From: Temnopleurus reevesii
Lineage: Eukaryota; Echinodermata; Echinoidea; Temnopleuroida; Temnopleuridae
Direction of reading: 5' to 3'
Length of the DNA: 14,981 bases
Assembly: GCA_036244855.1 (NCBI GenBank)
Contig: BQKZ01002428.1
Span: 16,708-31,688, forward strand
Shown here: positions 1 through 8,573 of the stretch, in pieces
Numbering within the stretch: the first letter of the stretch is position 1
How the letters are laid out: each line of letters starts with the position of its first letter
The notes under the pieces: model-generated
The model's input: only the letters and a program-made list of their open reading frames with translations
What the model was told of the DNA's origin: nothing
Database searches by the model: none
Program-made: the position numbers and the translations under genes

Positions 1-267
1 GGGGGGGTTGCTCGTAGGGAAAAGTTTCTGTTTAATAGATTTACGTTCTTGCGTTTGTTAGGGAACAAAGCAAAATGGTCGAGAGAGGGTCATGTGGTTA
101 TCTCGTAAATAATAAAATTAGTGCTAATTTTACTGATTTCAATCCTTCAAATGACAATAAAATGGTATACTGTATTTTTTTTTATCAACTCAACTACAGA
201 ATATTTATGATTTTATTTACCATCTTGTTTATGCATTTATTTATTTGCTCCTTCCTCAAGTAGGGAA

Positions 268-280
268 GGGGGGGGGGGGG
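268..280 (+). repeat. G13 homopolymer
   Basis: An uninterrupted run of 13 G preceded by GGGAA and followed by TTTGGG. It is one of five internal or terminal G-runs of 13 or more in this window and could form a G-quadruplex. Run length may be inaccurate because homopolymers are hard to sequence. Confidence 0.9.
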
Positions 281-894
281 TTTGGGCTGGGAGCTACAAA
301 CCCCACTTTTTCAGTCAATACCTGTAAGCCTGTATAAAATTAATGACAATACACAACCCCTCTCCCACTTTCAGCCCCCTTTCAACAATATTCTCCGGTG
401 CCCGACACCGATACTCTTGACCATATCTCAGCCTAGTTGTTTCTGAGGAAGGGGGTCAAAATGATAAGAAGGAGGTGATATCCTCACAAGTTGAAGGCCA
501 TGACCAAAATGATAAATATCCCTTTCTTCCTGCTTTCTGGTCAAGGCTATCCCTTATAATGATGACGTCATGATTCTTCGGCATTTGGCATACGCTTTCA
601 AGACAGTATTGTGGCTATTTTATTGTTTCAAATTGTTTTGTTGATATTCCACATCGTCCTTTTTTTTTTTTTTTATCATAATCATCAATGTGCGCTGAGA
701 ATTTGCACACAGGAGGCATTATTTTCGCTTCCAAGAGTAGAAATAAAAGAATTCATTTTTCCATTTTAGGGCAGTATACAGAGCTGATTAGTTCCCCTTC
801 TCCTCCTCCCTGTGGTCCTTGTCCACCTTTACACACTTCTTTTTTTAAATTATATATATTCTTCGTCACCGTTACTTTACATTGCATTTAGTTT

Positions 895-985
895 CACCCC
901 TTCCCCATCTCATCTTCCTCAATCTCGTCCTTCGATTTCTTTTTCTTCTTCCCCTTCTTCTTCTACAAGCCCATTTCTCTTTATC

Positions 986-1017
<32 letters not shown>

Positions 1018-1275
1018 CTTCTTCTTCTTTTACTCCTTCCTTTCGTCTTTCTCACCTATCCTGCTTTTCATCTTCCTTCTTCACCTTTTCCCTCATCATT
1101 CTCTCCACCTCTTCCTCCTCCGTCTTCTCCTTCTCCTCCTCTCCTTCTTCTTCTTCTCCTTCTTTTTGCTCTTCTTTTATTCCTCCTCCTTGCCCTGTTC
1201 CCGCCTGTCCATCCCTCGTCTGTTGCTACACCTGTTTTCCTCCTCCTCTCCTCATCATCATCTTTTAATTCTTTT
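895..1275 (+). repeat. Polypyrimidine tract with (CTT)n microsatellite
   Basis: A nearly pure C/T strand with a perfect (CTT)14 array at 988-1029 and many CTC, TCC and TTC units around it. Open frames across it (812-1381 and 882-1268) are Ser/Phe/Leu-rich artefacts of the triplet repeat. Such asymmetric purine/pyrimidine DNA can adopt intramolecular triplex (H-DNA) structure. Confidence 0.9.
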
Positions 1276-1330
1276 TCTCCAACGCCTTCTTCTCAGGACT
1301 ATATATTCTCCTCCGTGGGTGTGGCACTTT

Positions 1331-1344
1331 GTTGCCATGGTAAC
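1331..1344. promoter_or_regulatory. Palindromic RFX-type X-box
   Basis: GTTGCCATGGTAAC matches the symmetrical X-box consensus bound by RFX transcription factors (GTNRCC, spacer, RGYAAC) with both half sites intact. RFX factors are known regulators of ciliary genes in animals. No start site or gene is visible close by, so function is only inferred from the motif. A second 14-mer of the same type lies at 4480-4493. Confidence 0.4.
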
Positions 1345-1366
1345 AATACTCTCACCATCTTCTTTC

Positions 1367-1460
1367 GCATGCGTCAGTTAGCGTGGCAAAGTGCGGGCGC
1401 CAGGCATGCCAGAAAAGGAAACACTGTTCGGACCCGCGGTAGACGATAAGAGATTGGTCT
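1367..1460 (+). repeat. About 90 bp direct repeat, copy A
   Basis: It starts GCATGCGTCA and is closely matched by 2792-2886 with a few substitutions and single-base indels. Shared blocks include GCGTGGCAAA, GCGGGCGCCAGGCA, GGAAACACT and ACGATAAGAGAT. It is more GC-rich than its surroundings. In both copies a pyrimidine stretch lies directly upstream. The copies bracket a LINE fragment. It resembles no RNA gene I can recognise. Confidence 0.85.
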
Positions 1461-1734
1461 TCTTACATTCTTTTCTTTTCTTTCGTTCTATCCTTCTTTA
1501 ATTCTTTCTTGTTCTTCTGCTTCTTGTTCTTCGTCTAGTTCTTCTTCTCCAATTTCTCCAACTTCTCCTTTTCTTTATTCTGATTCTTCTTCTTCTTCTT
1601 AAACCTCCTCGATCCTCCTCTTCTCCTCCTCCTCCTTCTTCTTCTTCTTCTTCTTCTTCTTCTCCTTCTTCTCCTTCTCCTTCTTCTGCTTCTTCTTCTT
1701 CTTCTTCTTCTTCTTCTTCTTCTTCTTCTTTGAC
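1461..1734 (+). repeat. Second polypyrimidine tract with (CTT)n arrays
   Basis: C/T-rich + strand with TTC/CTT arrays near 1639-1662 and 1688-1731. The minus-strand frame 1498-1800 is a run of Glu, Arg and Gly from the triplet repeat and is not a gene. The tract ends abruptly where LINE-like sequence starts at about 1735. Confidence 0.9.
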
Positions 1735-1936
1735 ACCTATTAAAATTGGAACGATACAGAGTAGATTAGCATGGCCCTCGCGAAGAGATGACACGCACAA
1801 TCGTGAAGCGCTCCAAATTGTTGAATGTCAGCAGTTGCCACAAATCGTCGCACATTTTCTACGGGGAAAGGACAGTTTGGGAGTCCTATTCCTATCACCA
1901 AGGACACCCAAAACATGATTGTCATTCCGAGCATAG

Positions 1937-2599
1937 TGGTATGTCTATGTTCCGAGCAAGTCTCTCTACGGAATCTTCAATCAAGCAGTCAACTCTTTAC
2001 CAAGAACTCAACTTACGCACTGGCATAACATTGGAATGCTTTCCGAATCTACACCTGTAATATGGACAGAAATATATCGTTATCCAACGAACAAGAAAGA
2101 TGGTGACATCCAGTTCAAGCTGTCGCACAACGTTCTACCATCACTCGCAGTTCTTCATCATCTAAACCCGGACATTTCTCCGTCATGTGGCTGGTGAGGC
2201 GACAAAGGAACTATCTTTCATTTGTTCATTGAGTGTCCCAGCATACAACCAGCTCTTGATCTACTGCATCATCTTCTTTCGTGCCTTCTTCCGAACGTTA
2301 AAATACATGTTGACCAATACTGGACACTTTTTCCACATGCAAGAGGTCGTAGTCGGGAGGCTGTTAGCCTCTCCAATTTCCTTATAATGAGTTTCAAAAG
2401 TACATTGTATTGGTTGTACCGCACTTGTCATTTCTTCGACCCTGTCCCATTCTGGACATGTAGAATAAAAAATCGAATACTCATCGATTTCGAATATTAC
2501 AAATTGCAGAACAATCCGGCTCTGTTTCACAAAACTTGGTCAATCAACAATGTACTTTTTCTTTCAGACGATATTGGTATCAGAACATGGTTGATCTAA
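1937..2599 (+). pseudogene. LINE ORF2 C-terminal remnant with in-frame stop
   Basis: The frame is open from after TAG at 1934-1936 to TGA at 2195-2197, then open again in the same frame to TAA at 2597-2599. The interrupting TGA follows Cys-Gly-Trp, just where the second Cys of a CxxC pair is expected. Downstream the HLFIECP segment supplies the His and the last Cys of the CCHC-like motif, and the frame goes on for about 125 residues. Family knowledge: this domain ends the ORF2 protein in L1-like LINEs. It has no domain for catalysis, so the copy is dead. Further stops at 1916 and 1934 and loss of similarity upstream suggest decay there. Confidence 0.7.
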
Positions 2600-2732
2600 T
2601 AAGTTATATTATGATTGAACTGTACGAAATTACTTTATCATGTATTCTTGTTTTGGTCTCAGTTATTCATCATGATGTATATTTTTAACTTTGTAATTCA
2701 TTTGTAACTAAGTTGTTTTGGCTTCGTTTGTA

Positions 2733-2738
2733 AATAAA
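2733..2738 (+). terminator. LINE polyadenylation signal AATAAA
   Basis: AATAAA lies 134 bases past the ORF stop and about 20 bases before the A-rich end of the element, as expected for the 3' end of a transcribed retroelement. Confidence 0.6.
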
Positions 2739-2791
2739 GTTTTATTTGAAAAGTCAAAAAAGTCTTCTTCTTCCTCTTCCTCTATATCTTT

Positions 2792-2886
2792 GCATGCGTC
2801 ACCTAGCGTGGCAAATGCGGGCGCCAGGCACGCTAAAAGAGGAAACACTCTTCGGACCGCAGTACACGATAAGAGATGGATCTTTC
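2792..2886 (+). repeat. About 90 bp direct repeat, copy B
   Basis: The partner of 1367-1460, in the same orientation and about 1.4 kb apart. It lacks one G after GGCAAA and one C in the CGGACC block relative to copy A. A short pyrimidine tract (2762-2790) immediately precedes it, as in copy A. The pair may be a segmental duplication split by the LINE insertion, or two copies of a short dispersed repeat. Confidence 0.85.
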
Positions 2887-4183
2887 ATCTCGACCCATTT
2901 CTTACTTCTCACCCAGTATGCCCAGCTCAAACGTTTACACGCCCCGACGCTTTGCACTTTAGAACACTCCGTTTTTCTCAATACAATATTCATACAATTT
3001 ACAAGGTAGCGTAAGATTTCAATCCAGTTCTGTTTAACATTTGAAAGCAATAGTGGCAATGTGCTTTCCAAAAAGTGCATCATGGAACCTTTAATTCCTG
3101 TGGTAAATTTTGAGCACTCCCAACAAGTTTCTAACACGTAAATAAACTGACAGTTTCAACATTAGTTGTCTCAGGTAATTAAGAACCTTTATGGAAAAGT
3201 TTCAAAGTACGGTACCGTTAAGCGTGGCCAGGATTGCATTTGAATGGATGGGGTCACATCGTTTTGTCCCTCCATTCTTCTACGCCCTTTTCACGTTTTT
3301 TTCACGGAGGGGGGGGGGGGGGGGGCACCTCCTCCGATACCCTCAAGGATATTCGCTTTCACTTTATGTTTATTCCTTTTTTTCAAACGGGTTCTATCAC
3401 AAAGCAGTGATCCACCTCATAAAAATCTTGAAATGGTTCTAGTTTTGTCGCTGTTTACCCTTGCGTTGCTCTTTCATGGTAGCATTTTCCTTACGATTTA
3501 CAAAGCAGCATAAGCATTTAATGTATAGTTCTCTTTGAAAATCTAAAATAAGAATAGAAATATACGATGAAAATTTGAAACCTTGTGTTCCACCCTCGCA
3601 TTTGGATCCCTCCAAAACGTTCCTTACGTGCTCAAGAATTTAATGAGTCTAATTTGCAGATTTACCTCAGAACGCATATTTAGATTCAACAGCTGTTTTT
3701 AAAGGTAGTTAAGAAGTTCTTTAGTAATGCAAAATAACATTGTTGTGAGCATTTTCTTGATCGAAGTATGCTTATTTTTTTTTAATTGTGCTAAAATCTA
3801 AAACCCGGCCTTTACCACCTAGCCATCTGAAGTTTATGGTTATGCCATGTCCACGAAATACGGGAAGGGGAATTCGTAATTTCACGGTTTATTTTGGTAA
3901 TTGTCCTAACAAAAAATGCATATGCGAAAAAAGAAAAGATTCGTAGTGTTTCATAATTTACCTAAAATTCGAGCAATGAAGCAACACTATACTTTAAATA
4001 AAACGAAAGAAACAAACACACACAAATTATCAACTTGCAAATTATAGATACACCAACAACGAAAATAAAACTAATGAAAATATAGCAGACATTCTAAAAG
4101 GTTTAAAGGAACTCATCGACGTACTTATTTGCAAAGAAATCATTCAAAAATGCAAATAAATTGTAGATGCACAGATGAATTGG
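2887..4183. other. Intergenic DNA without recognisable gene
   Basis: I see no supportable gene. The frames at 2718-3014, 2799-3137, 3191-3442 and 3244-3513 are short, overlap each other and show no motif. A G17 run lies at 3309-3325. The right part (3900-4180) is very AT-rich with no clear repeat structure. Confidence 0.55.
3309..3325 (+). repeat. G17 homopolymer
   Basis: The longest G run in the window, preceded by CGGA and followed by CACCTCCTCCG. G-quadruplex potential is high. The exact length is uncertain because of the homopolymer. Confidence 0.9.
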
Positions 4184-4211
4184 GAATGAATGAATGAACG
4201 AATGAATTCAT
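4184..4211 (+). repeat. Imperfect (GAAT)n microsatellite
   Basis: Four to five GAAT/GAAC units ending in GAATTCAT. The same unit forms the tail of the minus-strand LINE at 12285, so this could be a worn retroelement tail. No adjoining body is recognisable, so I call only the microsatellite. Confidence 0.6.
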
Positions 4212-4479
4212 AGAGGAAACGATAATAATAAATACCATGAAAAAATGTTAATGAATCATTTAAGGAATATAGAAACTAATTACTAAAATGTAAAGGTGAA
4301 TTAATCAAACGAAAACCCCCCAAAATAATCATCTTCTGCCGAAGTTCATCACAAGAACTCGAGAATCATCAATCCACAGCGGATAAAGCAACCTGTCATA
4401 TATCCGCTTAGCTGATCCCTGGGATTTCTCGAAATTCACTTTCTAATCCTCGGTGTTATAATAGGATTTGTATGACTTC

Positions 4480-4493
4480 GTTACCATGGCAAC
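4480..4493. promoter_or_regulatory. Palindromic RFX-type X-box
   Basis: GTTACCATGGCAAC fits the RFX X-box consensus in both half sites and is the near reverse complement of the motif at 1331-1344 (one position differs). No adjacent gene start is visible, so regulatory function is inferred from the motif alone. Confidence 0.4.
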
Positions 4494-4598
4494 CGAATGA
4501 AGTGAATTAGGTATACATCTCTATGATTTGCACGCCTGACACACTCACTCGAGCGTTTCATAGAATTCATTTCAGATATATATTTTGACACGACTGTG

Positions 4599-4614
4599 AT
4601 ATATATATATATAT
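4599..4614. repeat. (AT)n microsatellite
   Basis: Eight alternating AT dinucleotides followed by GATCGAT. It is simple sequence with no other support. Confidence 0.85.
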
Positions 4615-5522
4615 GATCGATACGTTTTCACCTGTATTCAGCCATCCACGTAGCCATGCCAAAATAATAACCTCTATGAAGTATTTTGGTCGAATGTAGT
4701 CCAGAATATTTAATTCAGATAAAAATCTATTCTGTCATAATTCATCTTCACACCAACGGTATCGCGATACTCCAAGCGCATTACCACATACACACACAAA
4801 ACATTGTAAGAGCACGTACAGTATGCACTTCAATACACTGCCGCACCATGCGGAACACGCACTGAGAGATGCTATTGCGCTATTGGTCAACAAGCGGTCA
4901 ACGGCCGTTTTGAATTTTGAACGCACGGTCACAATTGGCCGGCTGCGAAATTCAAGTATTGTTAAAATAACTTGAAATACATCTTATATAGCCATCTTTG
5001 AGCTTACTTGATTGGCGATAGAGTATGGTCATTTATACCCTTTATCGTAACATTAAATTCTTGGAATGTCAGATTTTAGCTCGCAAAAGTTGTATTCTAT
5101 CTTAAAACGTAAGTCTATTTTGAAAAAAAGTGCTCCAAATTGCTTTTCACTCGACCGACGATTTGGATCTTTTGGTTATGAAAGAGGACACACACTGACG
5201 GACCCTCCGAAAACGGCCCGACTGGATATTTACCTTTAAATTTTCATATGAAATCGAAAAACAAATCACTGTAAAGAAAAAACAGCATATTATGTGAAAT
5301 CTACCTGGAAACGCCATTTTTAAATGATTCTTAGATTTCCAATCCCTTTAAAGTCATATAGTACTCCTTGTTGCTGTCCGATCTACCCCAATTTTTCAAA
5401 GATGAAATTATGAGAAACCGACCATCATATTTTACCAACTTCCGATCTCGAAAAATAGGCTGACACGGGCCAGAAATCGTTCAGATATCACTCTCTTTTG
5501 AGGTACATATTTGAGGCACCTG

Positions 5523-6730
5523 TGATGGCTTCATTAAGTTTTTTTAAGCCAAGTAGCAATTCTGCTCTCTTTGGACGGAACCAATTTTATAGGATAAGCC
5601 TGTCAAAATTTCCGGTGATAATTTTGAAAGTGACCAGTAGAGGCCAAATAGGGGAAGTTCACTTATTATCATGTAGAGGTCATTTCGGGACATACAAAAT
5701 ACAAACGATTAGGATAATAATATTTTGCTAATTACAAAATATGTAATTAATCAAATGAAGAAACAAAGTCATACACGGAGAAAGAAACATAATTATGTAT
5801 AAGTTGCAGCATAACCAATAAGGTGTTAAATACGGTATACAAAATATACACAAGATGGCTTTATTTTATCGGATACGTCTGTCAAAATTTCCGGTGATAA
5901 TTTTGAAAGTGACCAGTAGTAGCCTTTTGGGGATGTATACACTTAGCAATATTGACATACAAAGGTCAGTTCGGGACATACAAAATACAAACGATTAGCA
6001 TGCTACTCATAATATATCGCTAATTACAAAAATATATTATTTATCAAATGAAGAAACAAAGTCATATCCAGAGAAAGAAGCAAAATTATCTTACGAGTTG
6101 CAAAATAGTCAATAAGGTATCAAAATATACAAAACTTTCACGAGATAGCTTCATTAAGTTTTTTTAAAGCCAAATTGATGGAACCATTTTATAGGATAAG
6201 TTTGTCAAATTTCCCGGTTATAATTTTGAAAGTGACCAGTAGAGGCGATTGGGGGAAGTGCATTTATTAACATGTAGAGGTCAGTTCGGGACATACAAAA
6301 TACAAACGATTAGAATACGTAATCATAATATATCGCTAATTACAAAATATGTAATCAATCAAATAAAGAAACAAAGTCATACACAGAGAAAGAAGTAAAA
6401 TTATGTCATGAGTTGCAAACTAACAAATAAGGTATTAAGAAATACAAAATATACACAAGGTGGCTTTATTTTATCGGATAAGTTTGTCAAAATTTCCGGT
6501 GATAATTTTGGAAGCGACCAGTAGAGGCAAATTAGGGGAAGTTCGCTTATTATCATGTAGAGGTCAGCTCGGGACATACACAATACAAACAATTAGCATA
6601 ATCATGATAGATCGCTAATTACAAAATATGTAATCAATCAAATGAAGAAACAAAGTCACACACAGAGAGAGAAGAAAAATTATGTTGTAAGTTGCAAAAT
6701 AACTAATTGAAATATACAAAATATGCACAA
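5523..6730 (+). repeat. Tandem array of four roughly 300 bp monomers
   Basis: Monomers start at 5523, 5854, 6144 and 6459 and measure 331, 290, 315 and 272 bp. Each begins GATGGCT or a variant. Each carries the blocks TTCCGGTGATAATTTTG, TGACCAGTAG, CGGGACATACA, GCTAATTACAAA, GAAGAAACAAAGTCA and ATACAAAATATACAC in the same order. Monomers 1 and 3 share an extra segment (CTTCATTAAGTTTTTTTAA then GGAACCA..TTTTATAGG) that monomers 2 and 4 lack; those read GGCTTTATTTTATCGG instead. The array is therefore a two-monomer higher-order repeat of about 600 bp present twice. A partial fifth start, GATGGCT, follows at 6731. Frames inside it (5498-5731 and minus 6401-6592) are not conserved between monomers and are not genes. 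Confidence 0.9.
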
Positions 6731-6785
6731 GATGGCTAGACTAACATTTTTGTTGATAGCCAATTATAGCTGATCAAACCATTTT

Positions 6786-6809
6786 TAGTTTAGTTTAGTT
6801 TAGTTTATT
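6786..6809 (-). repeat. Retroelement-like tail, (TAGTT)4 next to TTTATT
   Basis: Four perfect TAGTT units run straight into TTTATT. On the minus strand this reads AATAAA followed by (AACTA)n, the arrangement seen at the 3' ends of many non-LTR elements with short-unit tails. The sequence to the right (6810-7130) would be the body on the minus strand, but it has no recognisable coding, so it is a truncated or non-autonomous element at best. Confidence 0.5.
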
Positions 6810-7587
6810 TATTTTCTTCTGCATACAACATAATTTCGTAGTTCAGTAAAAAAAAATAACATGATTCAAGAATATCATTTTGACAAAAGGTCACAAAAAT
6901 GAACATAAATATAAAATGAAATACTTTAAACTGTGATGAAAATTTGTCAACAATACACTGTATAACATGTACATCATAGAAGAAGGATTATCTTGTAAGC
7001 AAATTGCTTAAAAAAATAAGACAACCCTGAGAAAAACTAATATGATTGATCAGTATAATTTTTCGATGCGCAGAATTAATATCACGATTTTCTAGGATAA
7101 GACTTACGATAAATATTTATGGTTAGTCTGTGGCAAAACATGTACCATAGAGATACGATTAATTGCAAAAGCGATCGTATCTCTTTCATGTTACAGGCCC
7201 CTGGTCATAGTAATGACAAAATATACAATCAATCAAACAAGCAAGTCGCCATTGGTTCGTAAAATCGTGCGTAGATCTATATGAACATGAACCAGGTCAT
7301 CAAATTTAAATCCTACTGGCACTTGTAGAATGCAATGGTTGTCATACAGAATTATTTTTATGTCATAACTATATTAAAAAACAAATATATTGCTTTCGCG
7401 AAAATACATGATACCATAATGACTGTTGAACTTGTTTCGATGGCTGATTAAGTTACTTTCCAAAGATAATTAGGGCAGGGCGGTCGAGAAAACTTTCAGA
7501 GAATTATATGAGACGATTATTATACATTTCCTATCAAAACCATGTTAACAAACATTATCATTATAATCATAACAAAACGATCTAATC
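6810..7587. other. AT-rich DNA, possibly a retroelement 3' UTR at its left
   Basis: No open frame of note. The left part may belong to the minus-strand element whose tail is at 6786. A hairpin occurs at 7137-7192. The remainder shows nothing I can name. Confidence 0.45.
7137..7192. repeat. Short inverted repeat (hairpin)
   Basis: AGAGATACGAT (7149-7159) is perfectly complementary to ATCGTATCTCT (7174-7184) across a 14 base loop. The stem resumes outside with AACATG (7137-7142) and CATGTT (7187-7192) after an asymmetric internal loop. Confidence 0.75.
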
Positions 7588-7735
7588 TATTTCCGTAAAA
7601 CGAAGTCGAAAGCCAAGTCAATACTCCCTTGTAATGTTATTCACATTGGAACCGACTTGTTATTGTTGTGTCCGCACTGTTCAATACACGGCGTAGGAAT
7701 CTATTGTTCCATGACCCACCTCATTTTACATAATA
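7588..7735 (+). mobile_element. TA-flanked MITE, copy 1
   Basis: It begins TATTTCCGTAAAA and ends TTTTACATAATA, an imperfect terminal inverted repeat bounded by TA on both sides. The interior shares AAGTCGAA, GGAA.CGACTTG, TTGTGTCC, AATACACGGCG and GACCCAC with copies at 9676-9827 (same orientation) and 10765-10912 (inverted). It is 148 bp long with no coding capacity. The TA target site suggests a Tc1/mariner-type source, by analogy only. Confidence 0.8.
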
Positions 7736-7743
7736 GTGTGTGT

Positions 7744-8341
7744 TTAAAGGGGAACTACACTCAGACATTAAATTGCGCTCATTAAATGAAGAAAAATAAG
7801 ATGAACAAACTGTAAAAATTTGAGCAAAATCGGATTATCCATTCAAAAGTTATGAATTTTCAAAGTTTTGATTTACACCCCTCATGGGCTCCTTAAATTG
7901 GCAAACGTACAGGCAAAAAGTGGCTGCCAACATGGAGAACTCTCCATTCGCTTTGTACACAAAATTTCACATTTTCCTCTTTTTGCAGAAAAGTAGACAA
8001 AATTTAGTTTCTTCGGTTAACTATATTATAACAACATCAATTCTGCAAGCATTCCAGAAAGAACGGCGTTGATTTCTCCCTTGAAATATGATATTGCTTC
8101 ATTTTCAATAAATTTATATACAAAGTGAATGAGGAGTTCTCCATGTATGACATCACAGATTATGCTAATTGGCTATACGTTGCCAATTCAAAGATGCCCA
8201 GCACAGGTGGAAATGATAACTTTGAAAATTCATAACTTTTGAACGGATTATTCGATTTTGCTCAAATTTTCACAGATTGTTCATCTGATTTTCCTTCATT
8301 TACTGAACATATATTATTGTCTGGGTGTAATTCCCATTTAA
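7744..8341. mobile_element. 590 bp TTAA-flanked foldback MITE
   Basis: TTAA at 7744-7747 and 8338-8341 flank an element (7748-8337) whose halves are inverted copies. The left end reads AGGGGAACTACACTCAGACA, and the right end on the minus strand reads ATGGGAATTACACCCAGACA. Complementarity continues through TTTGAGCAAAATCG and GTTATGAATTTTCAAAG, and reaches ACATGGAGAACTC about 190 bases in. Arms are thus roughly 225 bp with about 140 bp of non-paired centre. TTAA duplication plus a G-rich terminus is typical of Kolobok-type DNA transposons; piggyBac also uses TTAA but its ends usually start CCC. Internal frames (7884-8072 and 8239-8439) are by chance. Confidence 0.85.
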
Positions 8342-8401
8342 CGTACTTCCAGCAATCTTACACTGAAAAAAACCGCCGTATTTACTTCATTCTACGAAAA
8401 C

Positions 8402-8491
8402 CCATTGCTGTCACATTAAAAATTGGTGCATTTTCTTAAGAATCTAGTCTGAGACAAATTTTGTATCAATTTTTTAATGTGGCAGCAATGG
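8402..8491. repeat. Inverted repeat with about 25 bp arms
   Basis: CCATTGCTGTCACATTAAAA at 8402 and onward, ending TTGG at 8426, pairs with 8466-8491, which ends TTTAATGTGGCAGCAATGG. There are one or two mismatches and one extra T, and the loop is about 39 bases. The overall size resembles a microRNA precursor, but nothing shows that it is transcribed. Confidence 0.8.
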
Positions 8492-8504
8492 ACATTCGTA
8501 TCAT

Positions 8505-8539
8505 TATATTATGTTCAGGCATGGCCTGAACATAATATA
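8505..8539. repeat. Perfect 16 bp hairpin with 3 base loop
   Basis: TATATTATGTTCAGGC, then ATG, then GCCTGAACATAATATA. The arms are exact reverse complements with a minimal spacer, so this is a cruciform-capable palindrome. Confidence 0.95.
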
Positions 8540-8573
8540 AGTTGTTCAAGTTTAAGTATAAATTGAACAACTT
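8539..8573. repeat. Perfect 11 bp hairpin
   Basis: AAGTTGTTCAA (8539-8549) and TTGAACAACTT (8563-8573) are exact reverse complements around a 13 base AT-rich loop in which TTTA and TAAA can extend the stem past one bulge. It directly abuts the preceding palindrome. Confidence 0.9.

Larger units (their letters stand above)
1..1366. other. Non-coding repeat-poor flank, then pyrimidine-rich DNA
   Basis: No gene is supportable here. The stretch starts with a G7 run. It has a G13 run at 268-280 and a T-run near 659-674, and from about 895 it becomes strongly pyrimidine-rich on the + strand. Short frames at 75-263, 688-891 and 812-1381 are explained by low complexity: the last one translates to Ser/Phe/Leu runs. 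A TGACGTCA palindrome of the CRE type sits at 563-570, but one 8-mer proves nothing about regulation. Confidence 0.6.
1731..2759 (+). mobile_element. 5'-truncated LINE retrotransposon fragment
   Basis: A non-LTR retrotransposon 3' portion on the + strand. A coherent frame runs 1937-2599. It carries typical LINE ORF2 C-terminal features: a Trp-rich segment (VIWTEIYRYP), then IQFKLSHNVLP, then CGW, and HLFIECPS, which together form the Cys/His zf-RVT-like region seen at the end of L1/Tx1-type ORF2. After the stop at 2597-2599 come a roughly 160 bp AT-rich 3' UTR, a polyadenylation signal AATAAA at 2733-2738, and a short A-rich end near 2750-2759. The 5' boundary abuts the (CTT)n tract, so reverse transcriptase and endonuclease domains are missing. 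The clade call is by motif memory only. Confidence 0.75.
4212..5522. other. Intergenic DNA, unexplained
   Basis: No gene is supported. An (AT)n run lies at 4599-4614 and an X-box at 4480-4493. The 4740-4940 segment is less AT-rich than its surroundings, with several CG dinucleotides and CCAAT-like motifs. Its minus-strand frame of 65 codons (4735-4932) has no recognisable domain and no support as a gene. Confidence 0.5.

Noticed and set aside
812..1381. Open frame of 189 codons on the + strand
   Set aside because: Composition is Ser/Phe/Leu runs from CTT/TTC repeats; no conserved motif and no splice context.
1498..1800. Minus-strand frame with Glu- and Arg-rich product
   Set aside because: It is a direct translation of the (CTT)n tract in reverse; acidic runs of this kind are expected by chance in such DNA.
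4184..4211. (GAAT)n stretch as a further LINE tail
   Set aside because: No TTTATT or AATAAA directly adjoining and no retroelement body beside it; kept only as a microsatellite.
4735..4932. Minus-strand frame of 65 codons rich in Cys and Leu in a less AT-rich segment
   Set aside because: Looks slightly protein-like but has no start context, domain or splice support.
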